Source: an uncultured Nitrospirales bacterium
GTDB lineage: Bacteria; Nitrospirota; Nitrospiria; Nitrospirales; UBA8639
Assembly (NCBI GenBank): GCA_951812745.1
Contig: OX638327.1
Coordinates: forward strand, 372,001-436,000
DNA length: 64,000 nucleotides
Direction of reading: 5' to 3'
Positions 53,014 to 61,369 of the stretch are shown one piece after another; position 1 is the first letter of the stretch; each line of letters starts with the position of its first letter. The translations under genes were made by a program, and so were the position numbers. A model generated the notes under the pieces. It saw nothing but the letters and a program-made list of their open reading frames with translations, did no database searches and was not told the DNA's origin.

Positions 53014-54447
53014 ATGTCTCAGCAGGTTGTGAAACTCGAACAGTTCGCCCTTGAGGAACGTGAGGTCGAGCAGGCCCTGGCCCGGGTAAACGTGCGTGCC
53101 GTGGATTACGCGGACATCTACTTTGAATCCACGATTTCCGAATCCGTGTCCATGGAAGAAGGTATCGTCAAACGCGCCGTCAAAAGCATTTCCCAGGGAG
53201 CCGGGGTCCGGGCAACCTCCGGGGAAAAAACCGGGTTTGCCTATTCCGACGAATTGTCGCAACGGGACCTGGAACTTGCCGCGGATACCGCACGATATAT
53301 CGCCGACTCGCCGAAAGGCGAGGCCCCGGTCCCCGTCACGCATCGTCCAGCGGGACTGCACAATCTCTATCCCATTGAGCAGCCCTTGACCGACGTCGAC
53401 ACACAGGAGCGCGTGGACCTGCTGAACCTGATCGATCAAGAAGCGCGTCGCTATGATCCTCGTATTACGAAGGTGATGGCGTCCTTCAATACCGACCATA
53501 AAATGATGCTGGTGGCGACCACCGAAGGGTTACGGGCCGGCGACGTGCAGCCTCTATCCCGGCTTCAGGTGACGTGTATTGCCGAAGAGGGGACCAATCG
53601 GCAGGTGGGCACCTTTGGCGGAGGCGGGCGCGTGGGCTTTTCCTTCTACCACGAGCAGGACCGGGCGCGATCGTATGCTCGGGAAGCCGCCCGGCAGGCC
53701 ATCCTGAATCTTGGTGCCGTGGACGCGCCGGCGGGCGTTCTGCCGGTGGTGTTGGGCAGCGGCTGGCCTGGAATTTTGTTGCACGAGGCCGTGGGGCACG
53801 GCCTGGAGGCGGATTTCAATCGCAAGAAGACGTCGGCGTTCAGCAACCTGATCGGTCAGCGCGTGGCGTCCGACGTGTGTACGATCGTGGATGACGGGAC
53901 GTTGCCCTTCAGGCGGGGGTCGCTCAACATCGACGATGAAGGCACGCCCACGACCAGGACCGTCCTCATCGAAGAAGGAATCCTGTGCGGGTACATCACG
54001 GATCGTCTCAATGCCCGGCTGATGGGCATTCCCCTCACCGGCAACGGCAGGCGCGAAGATTTTCGAAGCCTGGTGCTCCCGAGGATGACCAATACCTTCA
54101 TGTTGGCCGGCACATCCGAACCCGAGGATATTCTCCGATCCGTCAAGAAGGGCTTGTATGCTGTTTCGTTCGGAGGCGGCCAGGTGGATATCACGAACGG
54201 CAAGTTCGTCTTTTCGGCGAGTGAAGCTTATCTCATCGAGGACGGGAAGGTGACAAAACCAGTCAAAGGGGCGACGCTCATCGGGAGCGGGCCCGACGTC
54301 CTCAAGCAAGTGTCCATGGTGGGTCACGATTTGCAATTGGATTCGGGTATCGGGACCTGCGGGAAAGAAGGCCAATCCGTTCCAGTCGGCGTCGGGCTGC
54401 CCACGATTCGAATCGACGAGATTACGGTGGGAGGAACCTCCACGTAA
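53014..54447 (+). CDS. tldD: Metalloprotease TldD
   Basis: 477 residues, full length. HEAVGHGLEADFN carries the HExxxH zinc site, in a typical TldD context (GSGWPGILLHEAVGH). The C-terminal GATLIGSGPDVLKQVSMVG and GTCGKEGQSVPVGVGLPTIRI are conserved. TldD and TldE form a heterodimer that trims unfolded peptides such as antitoxins and microcin precursors. The tldE gene follows after 60 bases. Confidence 0.95.
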   Translation: MSQQVVKLEQFALEEREVEQALARVNVRAVDYADIYFESTISESVSMEEGIVKRAVKSISQGAGVRATSGEKTGFAYSDELSQRDLELAADTARYIADSPKGEAPVPVTHRPAGLHNLYPIEQPLTDVDTQERVDLLNLIDQEARRYDPRITKVMASFNTDHKMMLVATTEGLRAGDVQPLSRLQVTCIAEEGTNRQVGTFGGGGRVGFSFYHEQDRARSYAREAARQAILNLGAVDAPAGVLPVVLGSGWPGILLHEAVGHGLEADFNRKKTSAFSNLIGQRVASDVCTIVDDGTLPFRRGSLNIDDEGTPTTRTVLIEEGILCGYITDRLNARLMGIPLTGNGRREDFRSLVLPRMTNTFMLAGTSEPEDILRSVKKGLYAVSFGGGQVDITNGKFVFSASEAYLIEDGKVTKPVKGATLIGSGPDVLKQVSMVGHDLQLDSGIGTCGKEGQSVPVGVGLPTIRIDEITVGGTST

Positions 54448-54507
54448 CACCGTCGCGTAGAAACCTTCAAAACGCTATCCTCAAGTTTAATCTCAGCTGC
54501 CTTCATC

Positions 54508-55866
54508 ATGCATGAATCTCCGGAAGTCCTGAAGACGCTTGCCGCCGAGTTGATCGACCGGGTCAAAGCTCATGGGGCCACGGAAGCTGACGTGCTGGTG
54601 GCGGAAGGGGATTCCGTGTCGGTGCAGGTCCGGTTATCGGCCGTCGATCGTTTGAGCAAGGCACGTGAAAAGAGTCTGGGGATTCGGGCTTTTTTCGGGA
54701 AACGGTCCGCCAGTGCGTCCACCTCGGATTTTTCCGACACGTCGCTCGAGCAGTTGGTTGCCGATACCTGTGCCCTTGCAAAGGCTGTGGCTGAGGATGA
54801 AACGTCGGGACTTCCCGAACAAGCGGCTTTGGCGACTGACGTTCCGGATTTGGATCTCTATGATCCCACCACGATGCCCGTGGAAGAAACCATTCACATG
54901 GCGCAACGCGCGGAACAGGCTTCCATGGATGCCGATCCCCGCGTCACCAATTCGGAGGGGGCCGAGTGTGGTTCGGCCTCTGGTGCGGTGGTGCTGGCCA
55001 ACACGCATGGGTTTCTGGGGTACCACCGGAGTTCCCGGTTTTCCCTGTCCGTGGCACCCGTGGCCGAAGGTCCTGACGACCAGGGCATGCAACGGGACTA
55101 CTGGTATACGGTCTCGCGGAAACGGCATGAATTGGAGGACCCGGAGACGGTCGGACGAATCGCGGCGGAAAGGACGCTCCGGCGCCTGGGGGCGCGAAAG
55201 GTGGGGACCCAACGGGTTCCCGTGATTTTCGATCCCGAAACGGCGTGCAGTTTGTTGGGGCACCTCGCGAGTGCGGTCTCCGGGTATGCCCTGTATAAAG
55301 GCGCTTCGTTTTTACTGGGGCAGTTGGGAAAGCCCATTGCCCCGAAACACGTGAACGTCGAAGACAACGGTCGTCTGCCCGGCAAGATCGGGTCCCGCCC
55401 GTTCGACGGGGAAGGGCTGCCGACCCGCAAGACGTTGATCCTCAACCGGGGCGTGCTGTCCAGCTATCTGTTGGATACGTATTCCGGAAGAAAGTTGGGC
55501 ATGGCATCCACCGGCAACGCGTCCCGAAGTATCGGTGACAACCCGAACGTATCTCCGACGAATTTGTTTTTCCATCCCGGTGACGCGTCGCCCGAGGAGA
55601 TCATTCGATCCGTCACCCAAGGGTTGTACGTCACCGAGTTGATCGGGTTCGGCGTGAACATGGTGACGGGAGACTATTCTCGCGGCGCCTCCGGCTTTTG
55701 GATTGAAAACGGCGAATTGGCCTATCCGGTCGAGGAAGTGACGATCGCCGGCAATTTGAAACAGATATACCAGGATATCGAGTCGATCGGTAATGATTTG
55801 GTGTTTCGAGGGAAGCTGGCGAGTCCCACCATACGCATACGCGAGATGATGGTGGGAGGCCATTGA
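54508..55866 (+). CDS. pmbA: Metalloprotease subunit TldE (PmbA)
   Basis: 452 residues. TldE lacks the zinc motif, as expected, and shares the C-terminal half with TldD (RGASGFWIENGELAYPVEEVTIAGNLKQI). The region RVPVIFDPETACSLLGHLASAVSG stands where TldD has its zinc helix. It closes over the TldD active site as partner. An ATG start at 54508, on the same strand as tldD. Confidence 0.93.
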   Translation: MHESPEVLKTLAAELIDRVKAHGATEADVLVAEGDSVSVQVRLSAVDRLSKAREKSLGIRAFFGKRSASASTSDFSDTSLEQLVADTCALAKAVAEDETSGLPEQAALATDVPDLDLYDPTTMPVEETIHMAQRAEQASMDADPRVTNSEGAECGSASGAVVLANTHGFLGYHRSSRFSLSVAPVAEGPDDQGMQRDYWYTVSRKRHELEDPETVGRIAAERTLRRLGARKVGTQRVPVIFDPETACSLLGHLASAVSGYALYKGASFLLGQLGKPIAPKHVNVEDNGRLPGKIGSRPFDGEGLPTRKTLILNRGVLSSYLLDTYSGRKLGMASTGNASRSIGDNPNVSPTNLFFHPGDASPEEIIRSVTQGLYVTELIGFGVNMVTGDYSRGASGFWIENGELAYPVEEVTIAGNLKQIYQDIESIGNDLVFRGKLASPTIRIREMMVGGH

Positions 55867-55893
55867 ATGCACGAGTAAATCGAAGGAGTCGGT

Positions 55894-56397
55894 ATGCCAC
55901 TTGACGTTGAAGATGGAGCCAAAGCCTTGCAGTTGGTCACCTCGCGTTATGATCAGCGGGAATGGCGAAAAAAAATTGAAAAAATCCTGAGCCTCCCGCC
56001 CAGCGGGTTCGAGGATGCCGCGCAGCGGAAAATTTTCGTCTATTTCAAGCTGCAACTCCAGGCCTATAAATCCCGGCGCGCCGACCCGCCGTCCTGGATC
56101 GTCGGCGGATACGCGACCAAGGAAGTGATCGAACGCGCGCGGTTTCGGCCAACGGATATTGATCCGGACGTGACCGAGGCCGACGTGTCTTTGTTGGGAG
56201 TCGATCCGGGTGCGGAAGTCGATGAAGTGTGGTGGGAAGACATGCTGGTCAAGTGGTTCGAGACGCCGGAAGAAGATCTCGAAGAACCAGGGGAACCAGG
56301 GGAACCAGGGGAACCAGGGGAACCAGGGGAACCAGGGGAACCAGGGGAACCAGGGGAACCAGGGGAACCAGGGGAACCAGGGGAACCGGTGCGCTAG
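55894..56397 (+). CDS. Small acidic protein with a (Gly-Glu-Pro)11 tail
   Basis: 167 residues. The first ~125 residues are soluble and mixed helical (REWRKKIEKILSLPPSGFEDAAQRKIFVYFKLQLQ), with no family recognised. The C-terminus is eleven Gly-Glu-Pro triplets followed by Val-Arg. Gly-x-Pro triplets resemble collagen, but eleven may be too few for a stable triple helix; a flexible acidic tether is as likely. GAAGGAG is close to the ATG. It lies 27 bases after tldE on the same strand. Confidence 0.75.
   Translation: MPLDVEDGAKALQLVTSRYDQREWRKKIEKILSLPPSGFEDAAQRKIFVYFKLQLQAYKSRRADPPSWIVGGYATKEVIERARFRPTDIDPDVTEADVSLLGVDPGAEVDEVWWEDMLVKWFETPEEDLEEPGEPGEPGEPGEPGEPGEPGEPGEPGEPGEPGEPVR
56290..56388 (+). 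repeat. Eleven in-frame 9-bp tandem repeats
   Basis: GGGGAACCA is repeated ten times without a mismatch; the eleventh unit ends in CCG, a silent change. Copy-number change by whole units keeps the frame. The lack of silent drift implies recent expansion or ongoing homogenisation. Confidence 0.95.
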
Positions 56398-56608
56398 GTG
56401 CTGACTGGCTCCCCGATGACGAACGTCGAAGACGAGACGAAAGCCTGCGGAGACAAGCGTCGAGGGCAGGTTCGGCTTCGGGTTCTCATCGAGTAGTCGT
56501 AGATCCCTAAGGGAGGTTGCTCAACAACCCCGAATCTGCTATGAGTCGGATTGCCACCAAATATCAACGTATCGAATAAGCCAGAATGTGCTGGGTTCTA
56601 ATCCTCTG

Positions 56609-57865
56609 ATGAGCGAGAAGGCGTTACAGGGCAAGCGGATCGTTCTCTGTGTGACGGGCAGCATCGCGGCTTATAAAGCCGTGTCGCTGCTTCGGACCCT
56701 TGTCGAGGAAGGTGCGGAGGTGTCCGTGGCCATGACGTCGTCTGCCACGCAGTTCGTGGCACCGTTGACTTTCGAAGTGTTGTCCGGCCGACCGGTGCTT
56801 CAACGGCTCTTTGCCGATTCCCCACCCCTGCCGCACCTGAGGGCGACTGAAGAGGCGGACCTGATCCTCGTCGCACCGGCGACGGCGAACTGCCTCGCCA
56901 AATGTGCGCTGGGTTTGGCGGATGATCTGGTGAGTACGTTGTTCGTGGCCACCCGCTGTCCGATCGTGATGGCTCCGGCCATGGACGGCGACATGTGGGA
57001 TCAGCCTGCGCTGGCGGCGCATACGCAGACGTTGCGCGAGCGTGGGATCATGGTGTTGGAGCCAGAGGAAGGCCCGTTGGCGTCCGGCCTGGTCGGAAAA
57101 GGCCGGTTGCCGGCTGAACACGTGATTATGGAGGCGGTGCGTTCCCGTCTCGCTCTTCGGCGGGACTGGTCCGGGCAGCGGGTCCTCGTCTCGGCCGGCC
57201 CCACGCGGGAACCGATCGATGCGGTTCGCTTTATCACGAATGCTTCTTCGGGAAAGATGGGATACGCGATAGCAGACGCCGCGGCCCAACGGGGAGCGGA
57301 CGTGTGGCTTGTCAGCGGGCCAACGGCATTGCCGCCTCCTGCCAACGTGACGCGCGTGTCGGTACTCACGGCCGACGAGATGGCCCACGCGTTGGATGCC
57401 CGGTTTGCGTGGGCCACCGTTCTCGTGATGACGGCCGCGGTCGGGGACTTTCGGCCCCGGTATCCCTCGTCCGCAAAGGTCAAAAAACACGAGTGGACAG
57501 GCGAGCCCTTGGCTCTCGAGCGGACCCCGGATATTCTGCAATCGTTGTCAGGGAAACGAACGCACCAAGTGTTAGTCGGCTTCGCGGCAGAGTCCGAGGA
57601 TTTGCTCGCCAACGGCCGCAAAAAACTCCAGCAAAAAAACCTCGATGTACTGGTGATAAACAAGATTACGGGGGCGCAGTCGGCATTTGGCAACGAGAGC
57701 AATGAGGCCATCCTCTTCCCTCGTCACGGAACACCCATGCCGCTCGAACGTATGCCGAAACGTCTCCTCGCCGATCGCATTCTGGATACAATTAAGGAGC
57801 ATTGCCTCAGTTCTCCACCCTCTCGTGTTCAGCAACCGCCTGAAGGCATCCGCCGGATTCGGTGA
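56609..57865 (+). CDS. coaBC: Phosphopantothenoylcysteine decarboxylase/phosphopantothenate-cysteine ligase
   Basis: 418 residues. Bifunctional coenzyme A enzyme. CoaC half: GKRIVLCVTGSIAAYKA, ATANCLAKCALGLADDL, and PAMDGDMWDQPA with the catalytic region. CoaB half from ~185: VLVSAGPTREPIDAVRFITNASSGKMGYAIA and the later KIKK-like AKVKKHEW. A GTG at 56588 is also open, but the ATG at 56609 begins nearer the conserved part. The 211-base gap before it contains no supported gene, only a small GGTTG/CAACC stem near 56516-56530. Confidence 0.94.
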   Translation: MSEKALQGKRIVLCVTGSIAAYKAVSLLRTLVEEGAEVSVAMTSSATQFVAPLTFEVLSGRPVLQRLFADSPPLPHLRATEEADLILVAPATANCLAKCALGLADDLVSTLFVATRCPIVMAPAMDGDMWDQPALAAHTQTLRERGIMVLEPEEGPLASGLVGKGRLPAEHVIMEAVRSRLALRRDWSGQRVLVSAGPTREPIDAVRFITNASSGKMGYAIADAAAQRGADVWLVSGPTALPPPANVTRVSVLTADEMAHALDARFAWATVLVMTAAVGDFRPRYPSSAKVKKHEWTGEPLALERTPDILQSLSGKRTHQVLVGFAAESEDLLANGRKKLQQKNLDVLVINKITGAQSAFGNESNEAILFPRHGTPMPLERMPKRLLADRILDTIKEHCLSSPPSRVQQPPEGIRRIR

Positions 57866-58000
57866 TGCCGGGGTCCCCGCCTTGACGCGCAAAAGGCCGG
57901 GTTCAGGAAAGAGCCCCACTCCTCCGCTTGCTACCCTTTAATGAGTCGGCGAAGCTGCCGAAGCCTTGGCGGGCCGTCGTGGTGAAAGCTTGTCGTGTGC

Positions 58001-58405
58001 TCAGTCCTCGGATGGAGCTTTGAATTGTAGGGAAAGGGAATTGATGCAGAATCGTTGGCCCGTTGGCGCGGGGCCATCGTCAAAGACGTGTCCCAGATGG
58101 GCATCGCAGCGGTTGCAGGTCACTTCTTCCCGCGTCATCCCATAGCTGTGGTCGGCTGTGGTATGTAGGGCCTCTTCATTGGCGGGTTGCGTGAAACTCG
58201 GCCATCCCGTACCGGATTCAAACTTATCGTTCGACAGGAACAGAGGCGCCTTACAGCAAATGCAATGATACGTTCCTTGGGCCTTATGGTGGGAGTAAGT
58301 GCCGCTAAAGGCCGGCTCGGTTCCTCGTTGGCGGGTTACGTAATATTGTTCCGGGGTGAGTTGTTGTTTCCATTCGTCCTCGGATTTGTGAATTTTCTCA
58401 GTCAT
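58001..58405 (-). CDS. msrB: Peptide methionine-R-sulfoxide reductase MsrB
   Basis: 134 residues. It repairs the R-sulfoxide of methionine. The zinc-binding CxxC pairs are in [10 protein letters not shown] and [17 protein letters not shown], and the catalytic Cys is in [22 protein letters not shown] is the substrate-binding loop. No signal peptide, so it is cytoplasmic. It lies seven bases after the DUF5069 gene on the same strand. Confidence 0.95.
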   Translation of the reverse strand: MTEKIHKSEDEWKQQLTPEQYYVTRQRGTEPAFSGTYSHHKAQGTYHCICCKAPLFLSNDKFESGTGWPSFTQPANEEALHTTADHSYGMTREEVTCNRCDAHLGHVFDDGPAPTGQRFCINSLSLQFKAPSED

Positions 58406-58411
58406 GTTCCT

Positions 58412-59050
58412 TCACTCCGGCCCCCGGATCGAGTCCGGGGCAGGCTCTCTCCCGGAAGGAGAGGGAGACGTTGATGACATAAGGGCCTTTTTCTGCACGG
58501 CGTCCAGGATCAACCGATCATCCGTGCCGGCGTTCCAGACGACGTTCAGGAATTCGGCCGGCTCCATATTCACACTCCGCAGAAACGGGCGGTCGGCCCC
58601 GCAGCCGAACATGATATCCGGTGAGAGTTCCCCGCGAAGCTTGGCACGGGCCTTGGCGATGATGCGGGGGAGCCATCGGTACCCTCCCAACGCGGCATAA
58701 CCGGACGGAAGGGTCGCCGAAGGAATCGCCTTGTCAGAGGGCTTTCCCTCTTGTGCCGTCAGAAAGTACGCGCGGCGGACTTCGGTGATGGCCGCTACGG
58801 TGTCGAAACTCGGCTCGCCGTCTTCAACCCAGTCCTCAACGAAATCATACAGTTCTTGGGCCGAGGTGCCGATCGAATCGAGAAAGGCCAAGGCTTCACG
58901 GCCGATGACCCGTTCAGGGCCTCGATCCCCCTCTTCAAACCGATGCAGGGCCTGGTCGTACATGGCGCGTAATTGGGAACGCCAGTCTTGCGCACCGTGG
59001 TCTTCAGGCATCGCGGTCACGTCTTCATTGTGCGGGCAAAACGGAGGCAT
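58412..59050 (-). CDS. DUF5069-domain protein
   Basis: About 212 residues. The DUF5069 part (~100-190) shows GYAALGGYRWLPRIIAKARAKLRGEL, FGCGADRPFLRSV and EFLNVVWNAGTDD. An N-terminal helical stretch precedes it. The last ~20 residues (SSTSPSPSGREPAPDSIRGPE) are encoded by palindromic repeat DNA and look non-native. The start is unclear: ATG at 59050 or 59011, neither with a good ribosome site. Function unknown. Confidence 0.7.
   Translation of the reverse strand: MPPFCPHNEDVTAMPEDHGAQDWRSQLRAMYDQALHRFEEGDRGPERVIGREALAFLDSIGTSAQELYDFVEDWVEDGEPSFDTVAAITEVRRAYFLTAQEGKPSDKAIPSATLPSGYAALGGYRWLPRIIAKARAKLRGELSPDIMFGCGADRPFLRSVNMEPAEFLNVVWNAGTDDRLILDAVQKKALMSSTSPSPSGREPAPDSIRGPE
58422..58467. repeat. 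Two adjacent stem-loops forming the DUF5069 C-terminus
   Basis: CCCCGGA and TCCGGGG (58422-58440) form one stem. CTCTCTCC and GGAGAGGGAG (58445-58467) form another. Both are typical of dispersed intergenic repeats; here the DUF5069 frame runs through them to its stop at 58412. Confidence 0.6.
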
Positions 59051-59093
59051 CGTCAAGCCCGTGGTGTTGTGCGGGGCTCTTGCCGAAGAACGG

Positions 59094-60476
59094 TTAGTCG
59101 GTCTCTAACGAGAGCGATACGGCTAGAGGATCAGTCGCGTTGGCGATCCGATGAAAGGTCAGGTACGCCATGGCCTCCTGACGCACGGTGACTCCTCTGG
59201 CCAGGAGTTCGTGGTAGGCGCGTGGCGTGAGCTTGCCTGCAATCCACAATTCGATGTTCTCAATGTGCCGGGCGGATTTCCAGTTCGTGACGTTTTCTAT
59301 GGCTTCGGCGAGTTCGGCTCTCCAGGAAAGGTATCCGATAGGAAGCATGCCGACCAACGTGTGATCGCGTGTCAAGCCCATCAGCAGCCTGTCTTCAATC
59401 ACCACGATTTCGTGAAGCGGCTTCACGTTTCGATGGTACGAGAGCAGCATTTCGGCCATCCGTTGGAAAAACAGAGCGTCCTCTTCAAACTCTGCCGACA
59501 GGGCGACTTCTAAAAAAGCTTTTCGATTGTTCACGGTCTCCATCTCGGAGAGCGCTTGGACCAAAACGGTTTCATGACGAGGAGAGTACCAGGGGTGATT
59601 GAGAAATATTTCGATGAGCGATTCGTCGATGTTCATGGTCTCGAGTTTTTCCCGGTTCAGTCGTCGAAGTTCTTCGGGCGTAGAATCGCGTAGCAGCTCG
59701 CCGACGGCGGTACTTAACGAGGTTCCGGTCAGCACGGCGCCAGCCGGCCCTGCAATGGGAATGGTTGCCAGTCGAACGGCCGTGTCTCCGGCATACCCTG
59801 CCAAACTCAGGCTATCGAGCTTTCTCTGCAAGACCGGGTTGGAGGAATACACGTCCACGTCAAAGAGATCGGCGACTTGTCGTTTGACGGTTGAAAGCCC
59901 GATCAGCTCTTCGTTCTCGGTGTCTTCGAATCGTCCTCGTTCGCCGGTTGTCATTTCTCCGATTCGTGTGGCCATATGCCATATGCCTTTGGGGACGGCC
60001 AAAATGGTTTCGGTGGGTTTCGTGAACAGGCCCAGCACAAAGTTAAAAGGGCTCAGGACCGCATGTTTCACTCCCGCGGCCAGGCTCTGGAGGTGATGTA
60101 CTTCTGCTTCCATGGTTGCGATGGCCTGAATCTCCTGAATACGGGTGCGTAGCATTTCCGCCCCGTAGGCCTCGAATTGGCCATACGGTGAGGTGATTCT
60201 GAAACGGTGCGTGTAGCGAAAGGGAACCACTTCATCCAAGACGGTATGGTGCTCCCCTTGACGCACTTCAGGAGCGAGTAGATCTCTCGCGTCAAGGATG
60301 GACGGGGTTTCATATTCGGTGGTCGTGCTGGTCGGAGAATGGGGAAGCGGGGAAATGGCTGTGGCAAAATTTGCACACAGAAGTGTGAAAAAGACGATGA
60401 GTACCAGGGTAGGGGCTCCTAGAGACCCCATAGGTATCCGTAGGGTAGAGAAAGTGTTTTGTCCGTGTTTTCGCAT
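59094..60476 (-). CDS. Exported protein of unknown function
   Basis: 460 residues. A signal peptide (PTLVLIVFFTLLCANFATA, after ~20 residues) is followed by a long soluble or peripheral region. Two hydrophobic stretches occur in the middle (AVLSPFNFVLGLF and LATIPIAGPAGAVLTGTSL), which may contact membrane. The C-terminal half is helical with many charged residues. No family recognised. GAGG lies about eight bases before the ATG. It is a single gene between the DUF5069 and DsrE-like genes. Confidence 0.65.
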   Translation of the reverse strand: MRKHGQNTFSTLRIPMGSLGAPTLVLIVFFTLLCANFATAISPLPHSPTSTTTEYETPSILDARDLLAPEVRQGEHHTVLDEVVPFRYTHRFRITSPYGQFEAYGAEMLRTRIQEIQAIATMEAEVHHLQSLAAGVKHAVLSPFNFVLGLFTKPTETILAVPKGIWHMATRIGEMTTGERGRFEDTENEELIGLSTVKRQVADLFDVDVYSSNPVLQRKLDSLSLAGYAGDTAVRLATIPIAGPAGAVLTGTSLSTAVGELLRDSTPEELRRLNREKLETMNIDESLIEIFLNHPWYSPRHETVLVQALSEMETVNNRKAFLEVALSAEFEEDALFFQRMAEMLLSYHRNVKPLHEIVVIEDRLLMGLTRDHTLVGMLPIGYLSWRAELAEAIENVTNWKSARHIENIELWIAGKLTPRAYHELLARGVTVRQEAMAYLTFHRIANATDPLAVSLSLETD

Positions 60477-60579
60477 GGTTTGGCCTCGAAGTTGGACCCG
60501 TTGTTTTGTTTACTATGGCTATGTACTGCAAACTTCGTTCCAAAAGGTCGGCATCGGAACAAAAAAGAGGAAATCGGGC

Positions 60580-60608
60580 AGGTCGGGTTAGAGAAGCGTA
60601 ACCCGACA
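60580..60608. repeat. GTAGGTCGG-family palindrome
   Basis: AGGTCGGGTTAG and AAGCGTAACCCGACA: a near-intact copy between the exported protein and the DsrE-like gene. Confidence 0.65.
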
Positions 60609-60670
60609 GTCAGGAGGGGCGACGGGGCATGAGGCGTCCCCCGGCTTGGCCGGGGGCGAGCCTGCCGGCA

Positions 60671-61135
60671 TTACGGCTTGATATAGATATAGCCTTGTTG
60701 TTGAAGATCGGCAATACGTTTCACGGCCACGGGATGTTCGGTAGGCTGAAACCCCGCTACGAGTTTTTCAAGCGGCGTCCCGAACAGTTTCATCGACACT
60801 TGGCACATTTCGGCGTCGATCCCTTTGTCCAGGGCGGCCTTGAGTTTGGCCTTGAGTTTCGGGTCAACACTGTCCGCCTTGAACAGTTCGAGGGCCGGAC
60901 CATGGACCACGAGCTTCACGTCGATATTCTCCGGTCCCCCTTCGGCTTCGATGTGTTTGTTGATGAGTGCCATCGCATAGGTGGCCGTCGCCAGGTCCTT
61001 TCCGTCGACGTGATACAGCACCTTTATTTTTTCTTTGGCCATGACCAGGGCAGGGCCAAAGGCAACTCCGATGCCGACGGCTAATGCCAAACTAACAACA
61101 ACCGAGCAGATCAGCGATGGTTTTTGAGAGGACAT
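60671..61135 (-). CDS. Periplasmic DsrE-family protein
   Basis: 154 residues with a signal peptide (ICSVVVSLALAVGIGVAFGPALVMA) and a DsrE/DsrF-like fold: KIKVLYHVDGKDLATATYAMALINKHI, then VKLVVHGPALELF. One Cys (AEMCQVSMKLFG) lies where sulfur-carrying members have their active Cys. Exported DsrE-like proteins are common but poorly understood; a sulfur-related role is inference. AAAGGAGGG precedes the ATG. Confidence 0.8.
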   Translation of the reverse strand: MSSQKPSLICSVVVSLALAVGIGVAFGPALVMAKEKIKVLYHVDGKDLATATYAMALINKHIEAEGGPENIDVKLVVHGPALELFKADSVDPKLKAKLKAALDKGIDAEMCQVSMKLFGTPLEKLVAGFQPTEHPVAVKRIADLQQQGYIYIKP

Positions 61136-61369
61136 GGTTCCCTCCTTTAGAAGAAATGGTCAGACGGGACGAACGCTTACTTCCATAGAAGCATTATCAC
61201 AGCTTATTCCGGAAACAAGCAAGGCAACGACACGGACACGCACAATGGCGTCAACGGGTTCCGTCGATCCATCGAGGCAATTGGAATAAGGTGTTCCATT
61301 AGGTAATTCCCGCCTCTTGTCCCCTGCCAGGGTACCCGCTAAGCTTGCCGGGTTATCCGGAAACGCTTC

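Noticed and set aside
56290-56388. CRISPR array or alternate-frame Asn-Gln-Gly repeat gene
   Set aside because: Units are contiguous 9-mers with no spacers, and the Gly-Glu-Pro frame belongs to a longer coherent gene with a ribosome site.
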